The translations under genes were made by a program, and so were the position numbers. The notes below the pieces were generated by a model. The model was not told the DNA's origin. It did no database searches and saw only the letters and a program-made list of their open reading frames with translations. A DNA stretch of 64,000 nt from contig CACYQB010000011.1 of NCBI GenBank assembly GCA_902776435.1, positions 124,001 to 188,000 of the forward strand. Reading direction: 5' to 3'. Source of the DNA: an uncultured Bacteroidales bacterium (GTDB lineage: Bacteria > Bacteroidota > Bacteroidia > Bacteroidales > Muribaculaceae). Of this stretch, positions 1 through 8,159 are shown in pieces (position 1 is the first letter of the stretch; every line of letters starts with the position of its first letter).

Positions 1-204
1 GCCAGCGCCATAGTAGTGGATCTCGTCCACCTTGTAGTTGGTCAAGTGGGGCATCAATTCGCGTTTGATCTGCTCCTTCATTTCCTCCTCGGTGAGCAGG
101 AGCGCGTTCATGCCGGTAGTGAAAATCTGGGCAACCTTTTCTTTCTCGTTAAGCAGCGTCCAGTTGATCTTGGTGGAGCCGCAGTCAGCAATAAGAATCA
201 TCAT
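1..204 (-). CDS. BadF/BadG/BcrA-type sugar kinase, N-terminal part (cut by window edge)
   Basis: Only the first 68 codons are present; the gene runs off the left edge. The protein starts MMILIADCGSTKINW, which holds an intact phosphate-1 loop of the ASKHA kinase fold (D-C-G-S-T-K). Later it has a HYYGAG stretch that aligns with FYGAGC in the second kinase of this window. Members of this family phosphorylate GlcNAc or MurNAc. The neighbours (DUF5009 membrane protein, NamZ, AmpG) suggest a MurNAc/GlcNAc kinase; in Tannerella forsythia a MurNAc transporter, a kinase and the MurQ etherase form one cluster. Two ATGs are possible (204 or 201). Specificity is inferred from context only. Confidence 0.8.
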   Translation of the reverse strand, partial: MMILIADCGSTKINWTLLNEKEKVAQIFTTGMNALLLTEEEMKEQIKRELMPHLTNYKVDEIHYYGAG

Positions 205-296
205 ATTATTTAGTTTTTAGTTGTTAGTCCTTAGTTGTTAGTTGTCTATGATACAGCGACGGAGCCGCTGCACACATTGACCCTGAGGGTACCGGA
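205..296. repeat. TTAG-rich spacer between DUF5009 gene and kinase
   Basis: The 92 bp gap holds tandem 7-mers on the plus strand at about 208-243 (TTAGTTG, TTAGTCC, TTAGTTG), the same TTAGTCC unit that appears near 17180, followed by a small hairpin CAGCGACGGAGCCGCTG. No promoter was recognised, so the kinase is probably read from the upstream operon. Confidence 0.5.
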
Positions 297-1457
297 TTAT
301 ATCTTGATGTAAATTTTCTTCTTGTAGAGGATGTGGCCGATGAGCCAGTTGAGCAGCACGAAGGCGATGGCGTAGAGCGCCGAAGCCGTGTACTCGTTGC
401 AGAACGATGTGAAGAAGTCGTACACCGCGCTGTGGATTGTGATGTTGCCGCCCTCGGCATCATGTCCCACGGGAATCGCGCCGAACAGGATGGCCAGGAT
501 GGTCCCGATGAGATAGAGTGCCAGCGGATTCACGCCGAAGGACTCAAAGAAGCGCGTCCAACCGCCTTTTTTACCTTTAATGTCGACAAAGTGGATGAGC
601 ATCGCCTGGATACACATTGCCATGCCGCAAGTAATCATCACAAACGTCGAAGACCACATCTTCTTGCCACAGGGGATGCCATATTGCAGCAGCCAGCCGG
701 CCAGCAGCATCACGGTTCCCCACAGCAGCATCGTGGTCACGCGCTCCGTATTGTTGTGGACCGACAGAATCATGCGGCCTACCAGATAACCGATGAGCAC
801 ATGGGCAATGCACGGCAGCGTGCTCAGAATGCCTTCAGGGTCAAACGAAAGTTGCTCGCCATACGCCCACTCGTGATACATGTGATCGGTGCCCAGCACG
901 CTGTTGTCAATCTGGGCGATGATGTTCTCCAGCGAGAAGTCATAGCCATGCCCGAAGCCCAGAATCAAGGCATATACCACCAGGATAATGCCCACCAGCC
1001 ACGGGATGAACTTGCGCTTGAACAGCACGGCACACAGTGATCCAAAGAAATAGACAAGTGCAAGGCGCTGGAACACACCCAGGTAGCGCAACGAGTCAAT
1101 AATGTTGACCGCATCACCGAAGGAGTCACCACGGCACAGGCCACGCACCAGATGGCCAAACCACTGCACCACCCAACCGATGAGAAACAGAATCACCGTG
1201 CGACGCACGACCTTCCACATCAGCGGCCCCGACATTTTATAGTTGAACTTCTTCAACGAGAAAGCCATCGACACACCCATGCAGAACACAAAGAACGGGA
1301 ACACCAGGTCTGTCGGCGTGAGCCCGATCCAGTCGGCGTGCTCCAGCGGCTTATAGATGTAACTCCACGTGCCGGGATTGTTCACCAGCAACATACCCGC
1401 GATGGTAATACCTCGCAGGATATCGAGCGACAGTAATCGTTTATTCTCTTTAGCCAT
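297..1457 (-). CDS. DUF5009/HGSNAT-like integral membrane protein, probable MurNAc transporter
   Basis: A protein of 386 residues with about ten hydrophobic segments. It opens with RLLSLDILRGITIAGMLLVNNPG, the signature of the DUF5009/heparan-alpha-glucosaminide N-acetyltransferase-like membrane family (COG4299). From memory, the T. forsythia inner-membrane MurNAc transporter MurT is a protein of this kind, encoded beside a sugar kinase and MurQ and downstream of a peptidoglycan recycling locus. The same layout is seen here: kinase after it, NamZ and AmpG before it. The role is therefore MurNAc uptake across the inner membrane, or acyl transfer to a sugar if the family annotation is taken literally. 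It is 43 bp downstream of namZ, with a palindromic repeat in the gap. Confidence 0.8.
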   Translation of the reverse strand: MAKENKRLLSLDILRGITIAGMLLVNNPGTWSYIYKPLEHADWIGLTPTDLVFPFFVFCMGVSMAFSLKKFNYKMSGPLMWKVVRRTVILFLIGWVVQWFGHLVRGLCRGDSFGDAVNIIDSLRYLGVFQRLALVYFFGSLCAVLFKRKFIPWLVGIILVVYALILGFGHGYDFSLENIIAQIDNSVLGTDHMYHEWAYGEQLSFDPEGILSTLPCIAHVLIGYLVGRMILSVHNNTERVTTMLLWGTVMLLAGWLLQYGIPCGKKMWSSTFVMITCGMAMCIQAMLIHFVDIKGKKGGWTRFFESFGVNPLALYLIGTILAILFGAIPVGHDAEGGNITIHSAVYDFFTSFCNEYTASALYAIAFVLLNWLIGHILYKKKIYIKI

Positions 1458-1468
1458 ATCTATATTTT

Positions 1469-1498
1469 GTTACAAAAGGGACGGTTCTTTTTGTCACA
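1469..1498. repeat. GGGACGGTTC palindromic repeat
   Basis: A short inverted repeat with arms TGTtACAAAA and TTTTTGTCACA around GGGACGGTTC. A near-identical copy lies at 31512-31540 and a degenerate relative at about 27600-27650. Similar palindromes occur between genes in many bacteria and are thought to be REP-like non-autonomous elements; that link is from general knowledge. It lies between the stop of namZ and the start of the DUF5009 gene. Confidence 0.7.
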
Positions 1499-1500
1499 CT

Positions 1501-2751
1501 TTAGTGGTAGAGGTAGTATTTGGCGGAACGGATGCGGAAGATGTCCACGTCCTTGTTCCAGTAGTCGGCGATGTCCTCGACACGATAACGCTTGATGAAG
1601 CGCTCGCGTATCTCCTTGGTGCCGCACACTTTGTCAAACATCGCATAGCGCTTGGGGTTCTGCGCGAACAGTTCCACCTGGGGGTACATCTCGTGGATGA
1701 CCTGCAGGAAGTAGAACTGCGTCATGCACAGGTTGGCCGCGTCAGGGTCGGTGATATAGGTCTGCACGCCATGCACCTCCTGCAGCGACTTATCCACCGC
1801 CACGCTCAGGGCGAAGAACGGCTTGTAGTTGATGGGCCTGAACTGCATGCCCGGCAGATTCAAGGCATTCATCCTCATCGCCAGCGAGTCGGCATTGATC
1901 CACGATGCGGCAAACGTCTGGAACGGCAACGTGTAGCCGATGCCCGTGTTGAAGATGTACAACTCGCCCAGGATGCCCGACACGGGATAGAAAAACGCGC
2001 TCTCGGGCGTGGGAATCTGGGGCGAAGGTGCCACCCACGGCATGCCCGTGTCACGGAACTTCATGTCGCGCGTCCAGCCCTCCATCGGAATCACAGTCAG
2101 TTTGCACTTGCGGCCCGTCTTGGACTCCTGCCCGATGATGCCCTCCTCGTTGAGGAAAATGGCCAACTCACCAGGGGTCAAACCATAGATGTAAGGAATG
2201 GCATATTTGCTCACAAACGAGAAATAGCCAGGCTCCACAAGGTTACCTTCTATCTTATTACCGCCCAACGGATTAGGACGGTCCAGCACCATAAACTCGG
2301 TACCATGTTTCGCGCAGGCCTGCATGCACACGCCCATCGTGGCATAGAACGTGTAACTGCGGCAGCCCACATCCTGGATGTCATAGATGAGCACATCGAT
2401 GTCCTTGAGCATCTCGGCAGTTGGCTCATGCGTCTTGCCAAACAGCGAGTACATCTTGATGCCCGTCAGCGGGTCCACAGCGTCGCCCACGGCATCGCCC
2501 GCATGGGCATTGCCACGCACGCCATGCTCGGGGCCGAACAGCGCCACAAGGTTGACGCCAGGCGCCTCGTTGAGGATGTCCACGGTGCTCTTGAGGTTAT
2601 TGTCAATGCCACTGGGGTTGGTCACCAATCCCACGCGCTTGCCCTGCAACGGCGCAAACCCGCCGTCACACAGCACCTCCACGCCCGGCTTGACAACGGC
2701 CCCAGCCGTCACCGCCAGCATCATACAAACAACAAATAATATCTTCTTCAT
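1501..2751 (-). CDS. namZ: Exo-beta-N-acetylmuramidase NamZ (DUF1343, GH171)
   Basis: A protein of 416 residues with a signal peptide (MKKILFVVCMMLAVTAGA), so it acts outside the inner membrane. It carries the DUF1343 hallmarks GKRVGLVTNPSG and FGPEHGVRG; the Glu-His pair in the second is the likely catalytic site. NamZ of Bacillus subtilis, the founding GH171 enzyme, removes MurNAc from the non-reducing end of peptidoglycan fragments. I chose the start at 2751 because an upstream in-frame ATG would place 17 residues before the signal peptide. It follows the AmpG-like gene by 10 bp and precedes the probable MurNAc transporter, so its product would feed directly into uptake. Confidence 0.9.
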   Translation of the reverse strand: MKKILFVVCMMLAVTAGAVVKPGVEVLCDGGFAPLQGKRVGLVTNPSGIDNNLKSTVDILNEAPGVNLVALFGPEHGVRGNAHAGDAVGDAVDPLTGIKMYSLFGKTHEPTAEMLKDIDVLIYDIQDVGCRSYTFYATMGVCMQACAKHGTEFMVLDRPNPLGGNKIEGNLVEPGYFSFVSKYAIPYIYGLTPGELAIFLNEEGIIGQESKTGRKCKLTVIPMEGWTRDMKFRDTGMPWVAPSPQIPTPESAFFYPVSGILGELYIFNTGIGYTLPFQTFAASWINADSLAMRMNALNLPGMQFRPINYKPFFALSVAVDKSLQEVHGVQTYITDPDAANLCMTQFYFLQVIHEMYPQVELFAQNPKRYAMFDKVCGTKEIRERFIKRYRVEDIADYWNKDVDIFRIRSAKYYLYH

Positions 2752-2761
2752 AACTTTTTCA

Positions 2762-4090
2762 TTATTTATGACCATAATCAGGGTCAATCTTGCGGTCAAC
2801 AAAGAATGTCACCGCAATCGTGGCAATGCTGCATGCGAACGACAGCCAAAAGAAGGCCGCATATCCCATCGACTCCTGCAAGAAGCCGGCAAACATGCCG
2901 GGAATCATCATGCTCAACGACATGAAGGCAGTGCAGATAGCATAGTGTGAAGTCTTGAACTCGCCCTCACTGAAGTACATCATATACAGCATATAGGCCG
3001 TGAAACCGAATCCGTAACCGAATTGCTCGATGATGATGCAAATGGCAATCACATAGAAATTGACCGGTAACTGCATCGACAGATATACAAAAGTGAGGCA
3101 CGGCAAGGTCATGCAGGCAGCCATCCACCACAAGGCTTTCTTCAAGCCGACTTTAGAGGAGAATATACCGCCAAGGATACCGCCGGCAAGCAAGGCTGCA
3201 ACACCAAGCGTGCCGTAAGCGAGGCCCACATCCTGAGTGGTCATACCCAAGCCGCCTCGATCGGACGGGTCAAGCAGGAACGGTTTACACATCTTCAGCA
3301 GGAACGCCTCGGGCAAGCGGTATAGAAGCATGAACGCGATGGCCAGCCACACGCCAGGCTTTGTGAAATAGGTCTTAATCGTGCGCGCGAACTCTGACAT
3401 CACTGCCGAACTGTTGGACTTGAACGAACCCTCAATAGAAGGCTTGTCGCTGTCTGGGCGCGGGATAAAGAAGATATGGTACAAGGAGAACAGGCACAAA
3501 ATGGCCGCAGCAATAGCCATGGTCACTTTCCATGCCTGAGGAATCGACGTCTTGGTCTCCAAGTAGCCGGCTATCCACACGAGAACGCCATTACCGAAGA
3601 TGTTGGCCAGACGATAGAACGTCGAACGCACTCCGACGAAAGCCGACTGGTTCTTCTGTGACAACGCCAGCATATAGAAGCCATCGGCAGCAATGTCATG
3701 CGTGGCACTGGCAAAGGCCGTGATGATGAAGAATATCAGCGTCACGGTAAACATGCTGATGGGAGTGGTTCCCGCCTCTATCATCGCCTCCCCTGGCGAG
3801 GGCAGCGTGATGGTGAGCAGGATGAGGGTTATCGCCATGAGGATCTGCATCGTGGTGATCCACCAGCGTTTTTTCTTGATGATGTCCACAAAGGGGCTCC
3901 ACAACGGCTTGATCACCCACGGCAGATAAATCAGACTCGTGAAAAGCGCCATCTGGCCATTGGGAACACCCATCTTCTTAAAAAGGATAACGGAAATCTC
4001 GTTTACGAGGAAATAAGGGATACCCTCGATAAAATACAAGGTCGAGACCCATGCCCATGGACTCTTTTTAAATCTCTCTAATGCAGCCAT
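2762..4090 (-). CDS. ampG: AmpG-type major facilitator muropeptide permease
   Basis: A protein of 442 residues with about twelve hydrophobic helices. The N-terminus (SPWAWVSTLYFIEGIPYFLV) and the segment WVIKPLWSPFVDIIKKKRWW are typical of AmpG-like MFS transporters, which import anhydromuropeptides or GlcNAc-MurNAc disaccharides from the periplasm. The gene sits between a SpoIID-like gene (35 bp upstream) and namZ (10 bp downstream), which supports a role in peptidoglycan salvage. The substrate (anhydro-muropeptide or released disaccharide) cannot be read from the sequence. The family is clear; the symbol is used in the broad sense. Confidence 0.85.
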   Translation of the reverse strand: MAALERFKKSPWAWVSTLYFIEGIPYFLVNEISVILFKKMGVPNGQMALFTSLIYLPWVIKPLWSPFVDIIKKKRWWITTMQILMAITLILLTITLPSPGEAMIEAGTTPISMFTVTLIFFIITAFASATHDIAADGFYMLALSQKNQSAFVGVRSTFYRLANIFGNGVLVWIAGYLETKTSIPQAWKVTMAIAAAILCLFSLYHIFFIPRPDSDKPSIEGSFKSNSSAVMSEFARTIKTYFTKPGVWLAIAFMLLYRLPEAFLLKMCKPFLLDPSDRGGLGMTTQDVGLAYGTLGVAALLAGGILGGIFSSKVGLKKALWWMAACMTLPCLTFVYLSMQLPVNFYVIAICIIIEQFGYGFGFTAYMLYMMYFSEGEFKTSHYAICTAFMSLSMMIPGMFAGFLQESMGYAAFFWLSFACSIATIAVTFFVDRKIDPDYGHK

Positions 4091-4125
4091 AATTCAAATC
4101 GTTTTTTAGTTATTCGGCTTGATGG

Positions 4126-5460
4126 TTAATATCTTTTCTCGATGGTGGCGCCGACGAAGTAGTGCAGCAGGATCTGCTTGTAGTCGTAGCCCTTGGCGCC
4201 CATGACGGCAGCGCCGATCTGGCACAGGCCGGCACCATGGCCCCACCCCGCCCCACGCAGGACGAACTTGGCGGGATAGCCCTGCTCGTCCTTGTCGTGC
4301 TTCTCAACGACAAAGGCCGAGCTGTACAGGCACGAGGGCGACAACGCGTAGCGGATGGTCAGTTCCTTGCCGATGATGCGTTCCCGCTTCTCACCGACGA
4401 TGCGCAGGCGGTACAGCCTGCCACTGGTGCCACGCGCCACGGGTTGCAGGTCACGGATGCGACCGTAGTCGATACCCGTGCGCTCCTTGATGAGCGCAGC
4501 CAGTTCGTCTTGGGTATATTCCACCTTCCAGCGGTAGAAGTCCTTGGTTTCCTGATCGTAGTCGTTGAGCACCTGGGAGAGGATTTCGGGATCGGTGGTA
4601 TTGCAGAAGGCACTGGGTTTCGACAGAATCCACTCGGCAGCATTGTCCTCGCGAGTAAGGTCGGGGAAGTCCTCCTCGTTCTCGCCGTCACGACGTGCCT
4701 CCAGATAGTCGTGGTGCTGCGGCTCCCAGCAATTCTCAAATTCCTCCATCACGCCACCGCACGACTTGGAGAATCGCGCGTCACACAGCGTGCCGCCATG
4801 CATGAGCACCTGGCCCCACGTGGCGCGTACGGCCTGCTCCACCTTCTCGGTCGTGGCGCGGGTGATGCCCTGATAGCGCTGGCAATGGTCGTCGGCACAC
4901 ACGTCGAAGTTCACGTGGTCATCGCGGTCCCACCACTTGACCAGTTCCTCGGGGGTATCCATCATCTCGCCCTCGCCGTTTGGATTGCGTTCAACGGCCT
5001 TGACGGTCTCCTCGGTGTGGATCTGCGCCAGCAGCCAACTGCGGGAAATCACGGCATGAGCCTTCAACAACTCGAGCGAGGCGTTGGCACTCATCTCGCT
5101 GGAGATGACGCTCAGCAGGTAGTCCTCGACGCTCAGCACGTTGACAGGCGTCAGTTTGCCGTCCTCGACGATGAGGTGCAAGGCGCCCTTGAAGGTCTGG
5201 TCCTCCTGACGCTTCCAGTGGAAACTCACGCCGATGGTCACCGCCTTCAAGGTAAACGATGCTTTCTCGACATCAACCGGTTCAAACAGCAATTCGCTGT
5301 AGCGGTTGCCGTTCCACTCGACCTGCCCATCGACACAGTGTGCCGTCTGGTCACCGCTGCAGGTGGCACCATTCATGCGGTAGTCACCATTGAGCACAAA
5401 CTCAATCGTCGGCTCGTTCATGATGCCCACTCTCACCTGCGGTATCTTCTTATCTTCCAT
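4126..5460 (-). CDS. SpoIID/LytB-domain protein (peptidoglycan processing)
   Basis: A protein of 444 residues. The middle part has VLSVEDYLLSVISSEM and LKAHAVISRSWLL, and the C-terminus has GAGWGHGAGLCQIGA followed by HYFVGATIE; these are the conserved blocks of SpoIID/LytB. SpoIID is a lytic transglycosylase acting on glycan strands lacking stem peptides; LytB enhances amidases. The glutamate in ISSEM matches the SpoIID catalytic residue. No signal peptide is visible, which is odd for an enzyme acting on the wall; it may work on imported fragments or use another route. It is encoded between DUF4922 and ampG genes in a salvage locus conserved in many Bacteroidales. Confidence 0.85.
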   Translation of the reverse strand: MEDKKIPQVRVGIMNEPTIEFVLNGDYRMNGATCSGDQTAHCVDGQVEWNGNRYSELLFEPVDVEKASFTLKAVTIGVSFHWKRQEDQTFKGALHLIVEDGKLTPVNVLSVEDYLLSVISSEMSANASLELLKAHAVISRSWLLAQIHTEETVKAVERNPNGEGEMMDTPEELVKWWDRDDHVNFDVCADDHCQRYQGITRATTEKVEQAVRATWGQVLMHGGTLCDARFSKSCGGVMEEFENCWEPQHHDYLEARRDGENEEDFPDLTREDNAAEWILSKPSAFCNTTDPEILSQVLNDYDQETKDFYRWKVEYTQDELAALIKERTGIDYGRIRDLQPVARGTSGRLYRLRIVGEKRERIIGKELTIRYALSPSCLYSSAFVVEKHDKDEQGYPAKFVLRGAGWGHGAGLCQIGAAVMGAKGYDYKQILLHYFVGATIEKRY

Positions 5461-5520
5461 ATTATCAATTATTTATTCTCTGAATGCTAAACCTTCGGTT
5501 GCGAAAATTTTCGCAGTTGG

Positions 5521-6480
5521 TTAAAACGGTTGGAGGTTTTCCCAATGCTGGGCGAAGCCTGAGATGACGGGGGCCAGATCCTCGCGCGTCATGCACAGTT
5601 CGTCGTAGAGGGATTGTATGGTCTCGGGCGTGAGGATATCAAAGTCCTTTCGCTCGGGAACAGGCCACAAGCCGCCCATATCGACGGCACCCGGGCTGAG
5701 CAGCAGCTGTCCTTCGCCCTCACCGTAACAGGCGGGACGATGCTTGCGACGCGGGAAGATGACCAGGTGCCACAGGCGGTTGGTCTTGTTCCACCAGCAC
5801 AGGGCATTGACCATCGGCTCGTAAGCCCCCTCAGGAACAGGAAGCAGGTCCAGCAGACGCAAGGCATAGCGCTCGGCGGCACGTTGGGTCGAGGTCTCAA
5901 TGGTAAAGAGGCTGCGCCCTAACGAGTCCACGTAGCCGATAAAGCCTTCATCGCCATCGGCCAGCAAGTGGGTCGTGGCATGAGCCATCTCGTCAGGCAA
6001 GGGCATTTCGCCCTTGGCTCCCGCTTGGAAATGGGCATGGTCTGGCGCCGAAGCCCCGCATTGCGGCCCGTTGTAGAATATCACAAAATCAGACAAGGCC
6101 TTAGCCAGTGACAGCATATCCCCCACCCTGTCAGACAGTTGTTGGGGCACATGCTGCAGGTCGGCTATCGTGAGGTGACGCTTGAAGATGGGATAAGGGT
6201 TGACTTGAATCTTGTAATGGTCACCCCACAGCACGGCCTTTTGCTTGGCAGGTTGGTTGTCGGTGCACAAGAAGCACTTGCGCCTGGATAACGAGCGCTT
6301 GTCGATAGCGGCAGCCGACGAGCGGCGCCTCTCGGGATTGTACTGCAGGGTTATCGTCGCCTCGCTTAGTGACATCGTGCGCGTGACAGCGCCAGCCAGC
6401 GCCTCATAATTGGCGCCAGCCACGTCCCAGTCACTCATTTGCTTGGCAATTAGCCTGTCGATCACTTTGTTATAATCCAT
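5521..6480 (-). CDS. DUF4922 protein, HIT-like nucleotidyl transferase/phosphorylase fold
   Basis: A protein of 319 residues. It contains a CFLC pair (in RRKCFLCTDNQPAKQK), the stretch VNPYPIFKRHLTIAD, and YNGPQCGASAPDHAHFQAG, in which HAHFQ is a HIT-type H-x-H-x-Q active site. The fold resembles Ap4A phosphorylase and GDP-L-galactose phosphorylase, so the expected chemistry is transfer of a nucleotide or phosphoryl group on a sugar nucleotide or dinucleotide. The true substrate is unknown. It is cytoplasmic (no signal peptide). Its place between a glycosyltransferase and SpoIID hints that it acts on an activated sugar linked to wall salvage. Confidence 0.75.
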   Translation of the reverse strand: MDYNKVIDRLIAKQMSDWDVAGANYEALAGAVTRTMSLSEATITLQYNPERRRSSAAAIDKRSLSRRKCFLCTDNQPAKQKAVLWGDHYKIQVNPYPIFKRHLTIADLQHVPQQLSDRVGDMLSLAKALSDFVIFYNGPQCGASAPDHAHFQAGAKGEMPLPDEMAHATTHLLADGDEGFIGYVDSLGRSLFTIETSTQRAAERYALRLLDLLPVPEGAYEPMVNALCWWNKTNRLWHLVIFPRRKHRPACYGEGEGQLLLSPGAVDMGGLWPVPERKDFDILTPETIQSLYDELCMTREDLAPVISGFAQHWENLQPF

Positions 6481-6502
6481 CGACTCTCCTCCCGATATGC
6501 CG

Positions 6503-6577
6503 TAAAAAACACTAAAGCCTAATACCTAAAACCAAATTACTTAAGCCTAAAGCCTAATACCTAAAACCTAAAGCCTA
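6503..6577. repeat. Telomere-like TTTAGG tandem array at the stop codon
   Basis: Read on the minus strand the array is a run of 7-mers such as TTTAGGC, TTTAGGT and ATTAGGC, starting inside the last codons of the upstream glycosyltransferase gene: the residues Arg-Leu and the TAG stop are encoded by the repeat itself. It fills nearly the whole gap to the DUF4922 start at 6480. Similar arrays follow the genes ending at 17253 and 36633. Confidence 0.8.
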
Positions 6578-8059
6578 AAGCCTATTCATGGCTATGCGCG
6601 CCTGAAGTTCCCAGGTGCGGATGCGGTCCTTGTAGAGGTTGTTGCGGTTCATCTTCTCGATATCGAGCGATGCATCGCTGTTGTCGTCCCAGCGGCGGCA
6701 CAGATAGACGGGCTCATAGACACGGCCAATTTGGTAGTTACGCGAGATGTTCAAGCCCAGGGCATAGTCTTCACCATAACTGGTGTTAGGAATCTTCACG
6801 TCACGCAGCACGGGCGTATAGAAGGCACGGGGAGCACCCAGGCCATTGATGCGCAAGGCGTTGTTGCGGCCGTTCTCGGGTGTCCACTCCTTGTGGTCGA
6901 TGATGCCGGGGGGAATGGGATTGAGGTGGATGTCGGTCATCTGATAGGTGCCCACAACCATGGCGACGTTCTGCTCGTAGAAGGCGTTGACCATCGTCTG
7001 CAGGGTGTGCTCGTCCTTGTACATGTCGTCACTGTCGAGTTGCACGATGAACTTGCCGACGTTATTGCGGTGGGCGGCCAGGTTCCAGTAACCGCCGATG
7101 CCCATGTCATAGAAGTCGGCGATGATGTGGATCAGGCGCGGGTCGTTATACTCGGCAATCGCCTCACGGGTGCCGTCGGTCGAGAAATTGTCCACAACCA
7201 TGAGGTTGAACTTGAAGTCGCACTCCTGCTTGAGCACCGAGTCGATGGCGTCGCGGATGGTGCGGATGCGGTTGCGCACGGGAATCATCACCGTTGCCTC
7301 AACCTCAAATTCGCCCTGATTGAACTCAATGTGGCGGAAGTTAGGCACTTCCTTGCCGTCCTCGATGCGTGTGGGGGCCAAGTAGCCGCCCACCTCCTTG
7401 AGGTGCTCGGTGCAAGCCTGCTCCATCTCGATCTGGCGGCCACGGTTGCGCGGATCCACGTAGTCAAAAATCTTCTCACCGCTCTTGCGGGTGTCCAGTT
7501 CGACGTCGCTGTAGAGGAACTCGTTGATGTGGGTGATGGCGGCAAACTGCGACAACTTCAGTCGCAGGTCATACAAGCCGGCAAACTCATAATCGGCCTT
7601 CATGACAGCGGCAGCCTTCTTGAAGCACTGGCCACAGAAGAACAGCACCGAACCGAAGTCGAAGTCATCCCTGAGGCTGCCCATCTGATAGTCGATGACA
7701 GGAGCCTTGTCCGCCCCCTTCTCGGTCACGTTGTAGTGGTCGGCATAGAGCATGCCCGAACAGGTGTCGTCGCCCAATTTGGCAAAGCGTTCCAGCGAGA
7801 ACGGACCCATCTTCAACGTGTCGAACTTGGTGTAATACAACACATAGTCGGCATCGGCACGCTCGGCGATGGTGCGCATCGTGGCACTGGAAGTAAGGCC
7901 CTTGATGGGCACGAGTTCGCAGCCCTCGACGGCGGCAGCGCCTTCCTCGGTAGCGAGGAGATAGATCTTGTTCACCAGTTCCTGTTGCTTGAGGTTCTGG
8001 ATGGTTTGCGCTGCCTGCTCGGCGTTAGCAAACGGGATAAAGCAATTGATTCTTCCCAT
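6575..8059 (-). CDS. Two-domain family 2 (GT-A) glycosyltransferase
   Basis: A protein of 494 residues. Residues 250-450 form a clear GT2 domain: [33 protein letters not shown], then [14 protein letters not shown] with the DxD-type metal site, and [13 protein letters not shown]. Residues 1-200 ([24 protein letters not shown]) look like a second, degenerate nucleotide-diphospho-sugar transferase fold. It would transfer a sugar from a nucleotide donor; acceptor unknown. No membrane segment is seen. The gene lies in the peptidoglycan salvage operon, where such an enzyme is not needed by any known pathway. Its last codons and stop lie in a TTTAGG array. Confidence 0.85.
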   Translation of the reverse strand: MGRINCFIPFANAEQAAQTIQNLKQQELVNKIYLLATEEGAAAVEGCELVPIKGLTSSATMRTIAERADADYVLYYTKFDTLKMGPFSLERFAKLGDDTCSGMLYADHYNVTEKGADKAPVIDYQMGSLRDDFDFGSVLFFCGQCFKKAAAVMKADYEFAGLYDLRLKLSQFAAITHINEFLYSDVELDTRKSGEKIFDYVDPRNRGRQIEMEQACTEHLKEVGGYLAPTRIEDGKEVPNFRHIEFNQGEFEVEATVMIPVRNRIRTIRDAIDSVLKQECDFKFNLMVVDNFSTDGTREAIAEYNDPRLIHIIADFYDMGIGGYWNLAAHRNNVGKFIVQLDSDDMYKDEHTLQTMVNAFYEQNVAMVVGTYQMTDIHLNPIPPGIIDHKEWTPENGRNNALRINGLGAPRAFYTPVLRDVKIPNTSYGEDYALGLNISRNYQIGRVYEPVYLCRRWDDNSDASLDIEKMNRNNLYKDRIRTWELQARIAMNRL

Positions 8060-8104
8060 GATTTCTTGGTTTTATGATGATTGATAATTGATTGTTCTTT
8101 TTCT

Positions 8105-8159
8105 TTCTAGAGGGGCTAGATTCTCCAGAGTTTCTAGATATTCTAGATGGTCTAGATGG
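8105..8159. repeat. CTAGANNNT nonamer array after a stop codon
   Basis: Six 9-nt units in a row: CTAGAGGGG, CTAGATTCT, CCAGAGTTT (one decayed), CTAGATATT, CTAGATGGT, CTAGATGGT. The array lies directly downstream of the stop of the amidase-like gene on the minus strand. Copies of the same design are found at 13822-13866 and 63787-63847. Confidence 0.85.

Noticed and set aside
6503-6577. TTTAGG arrays as true telomeres of a linear replicon, or as CRISPR.
   Set aside because: They are internal, short, imperfect and between genes of one operon; there are no spacers and no cas genes.
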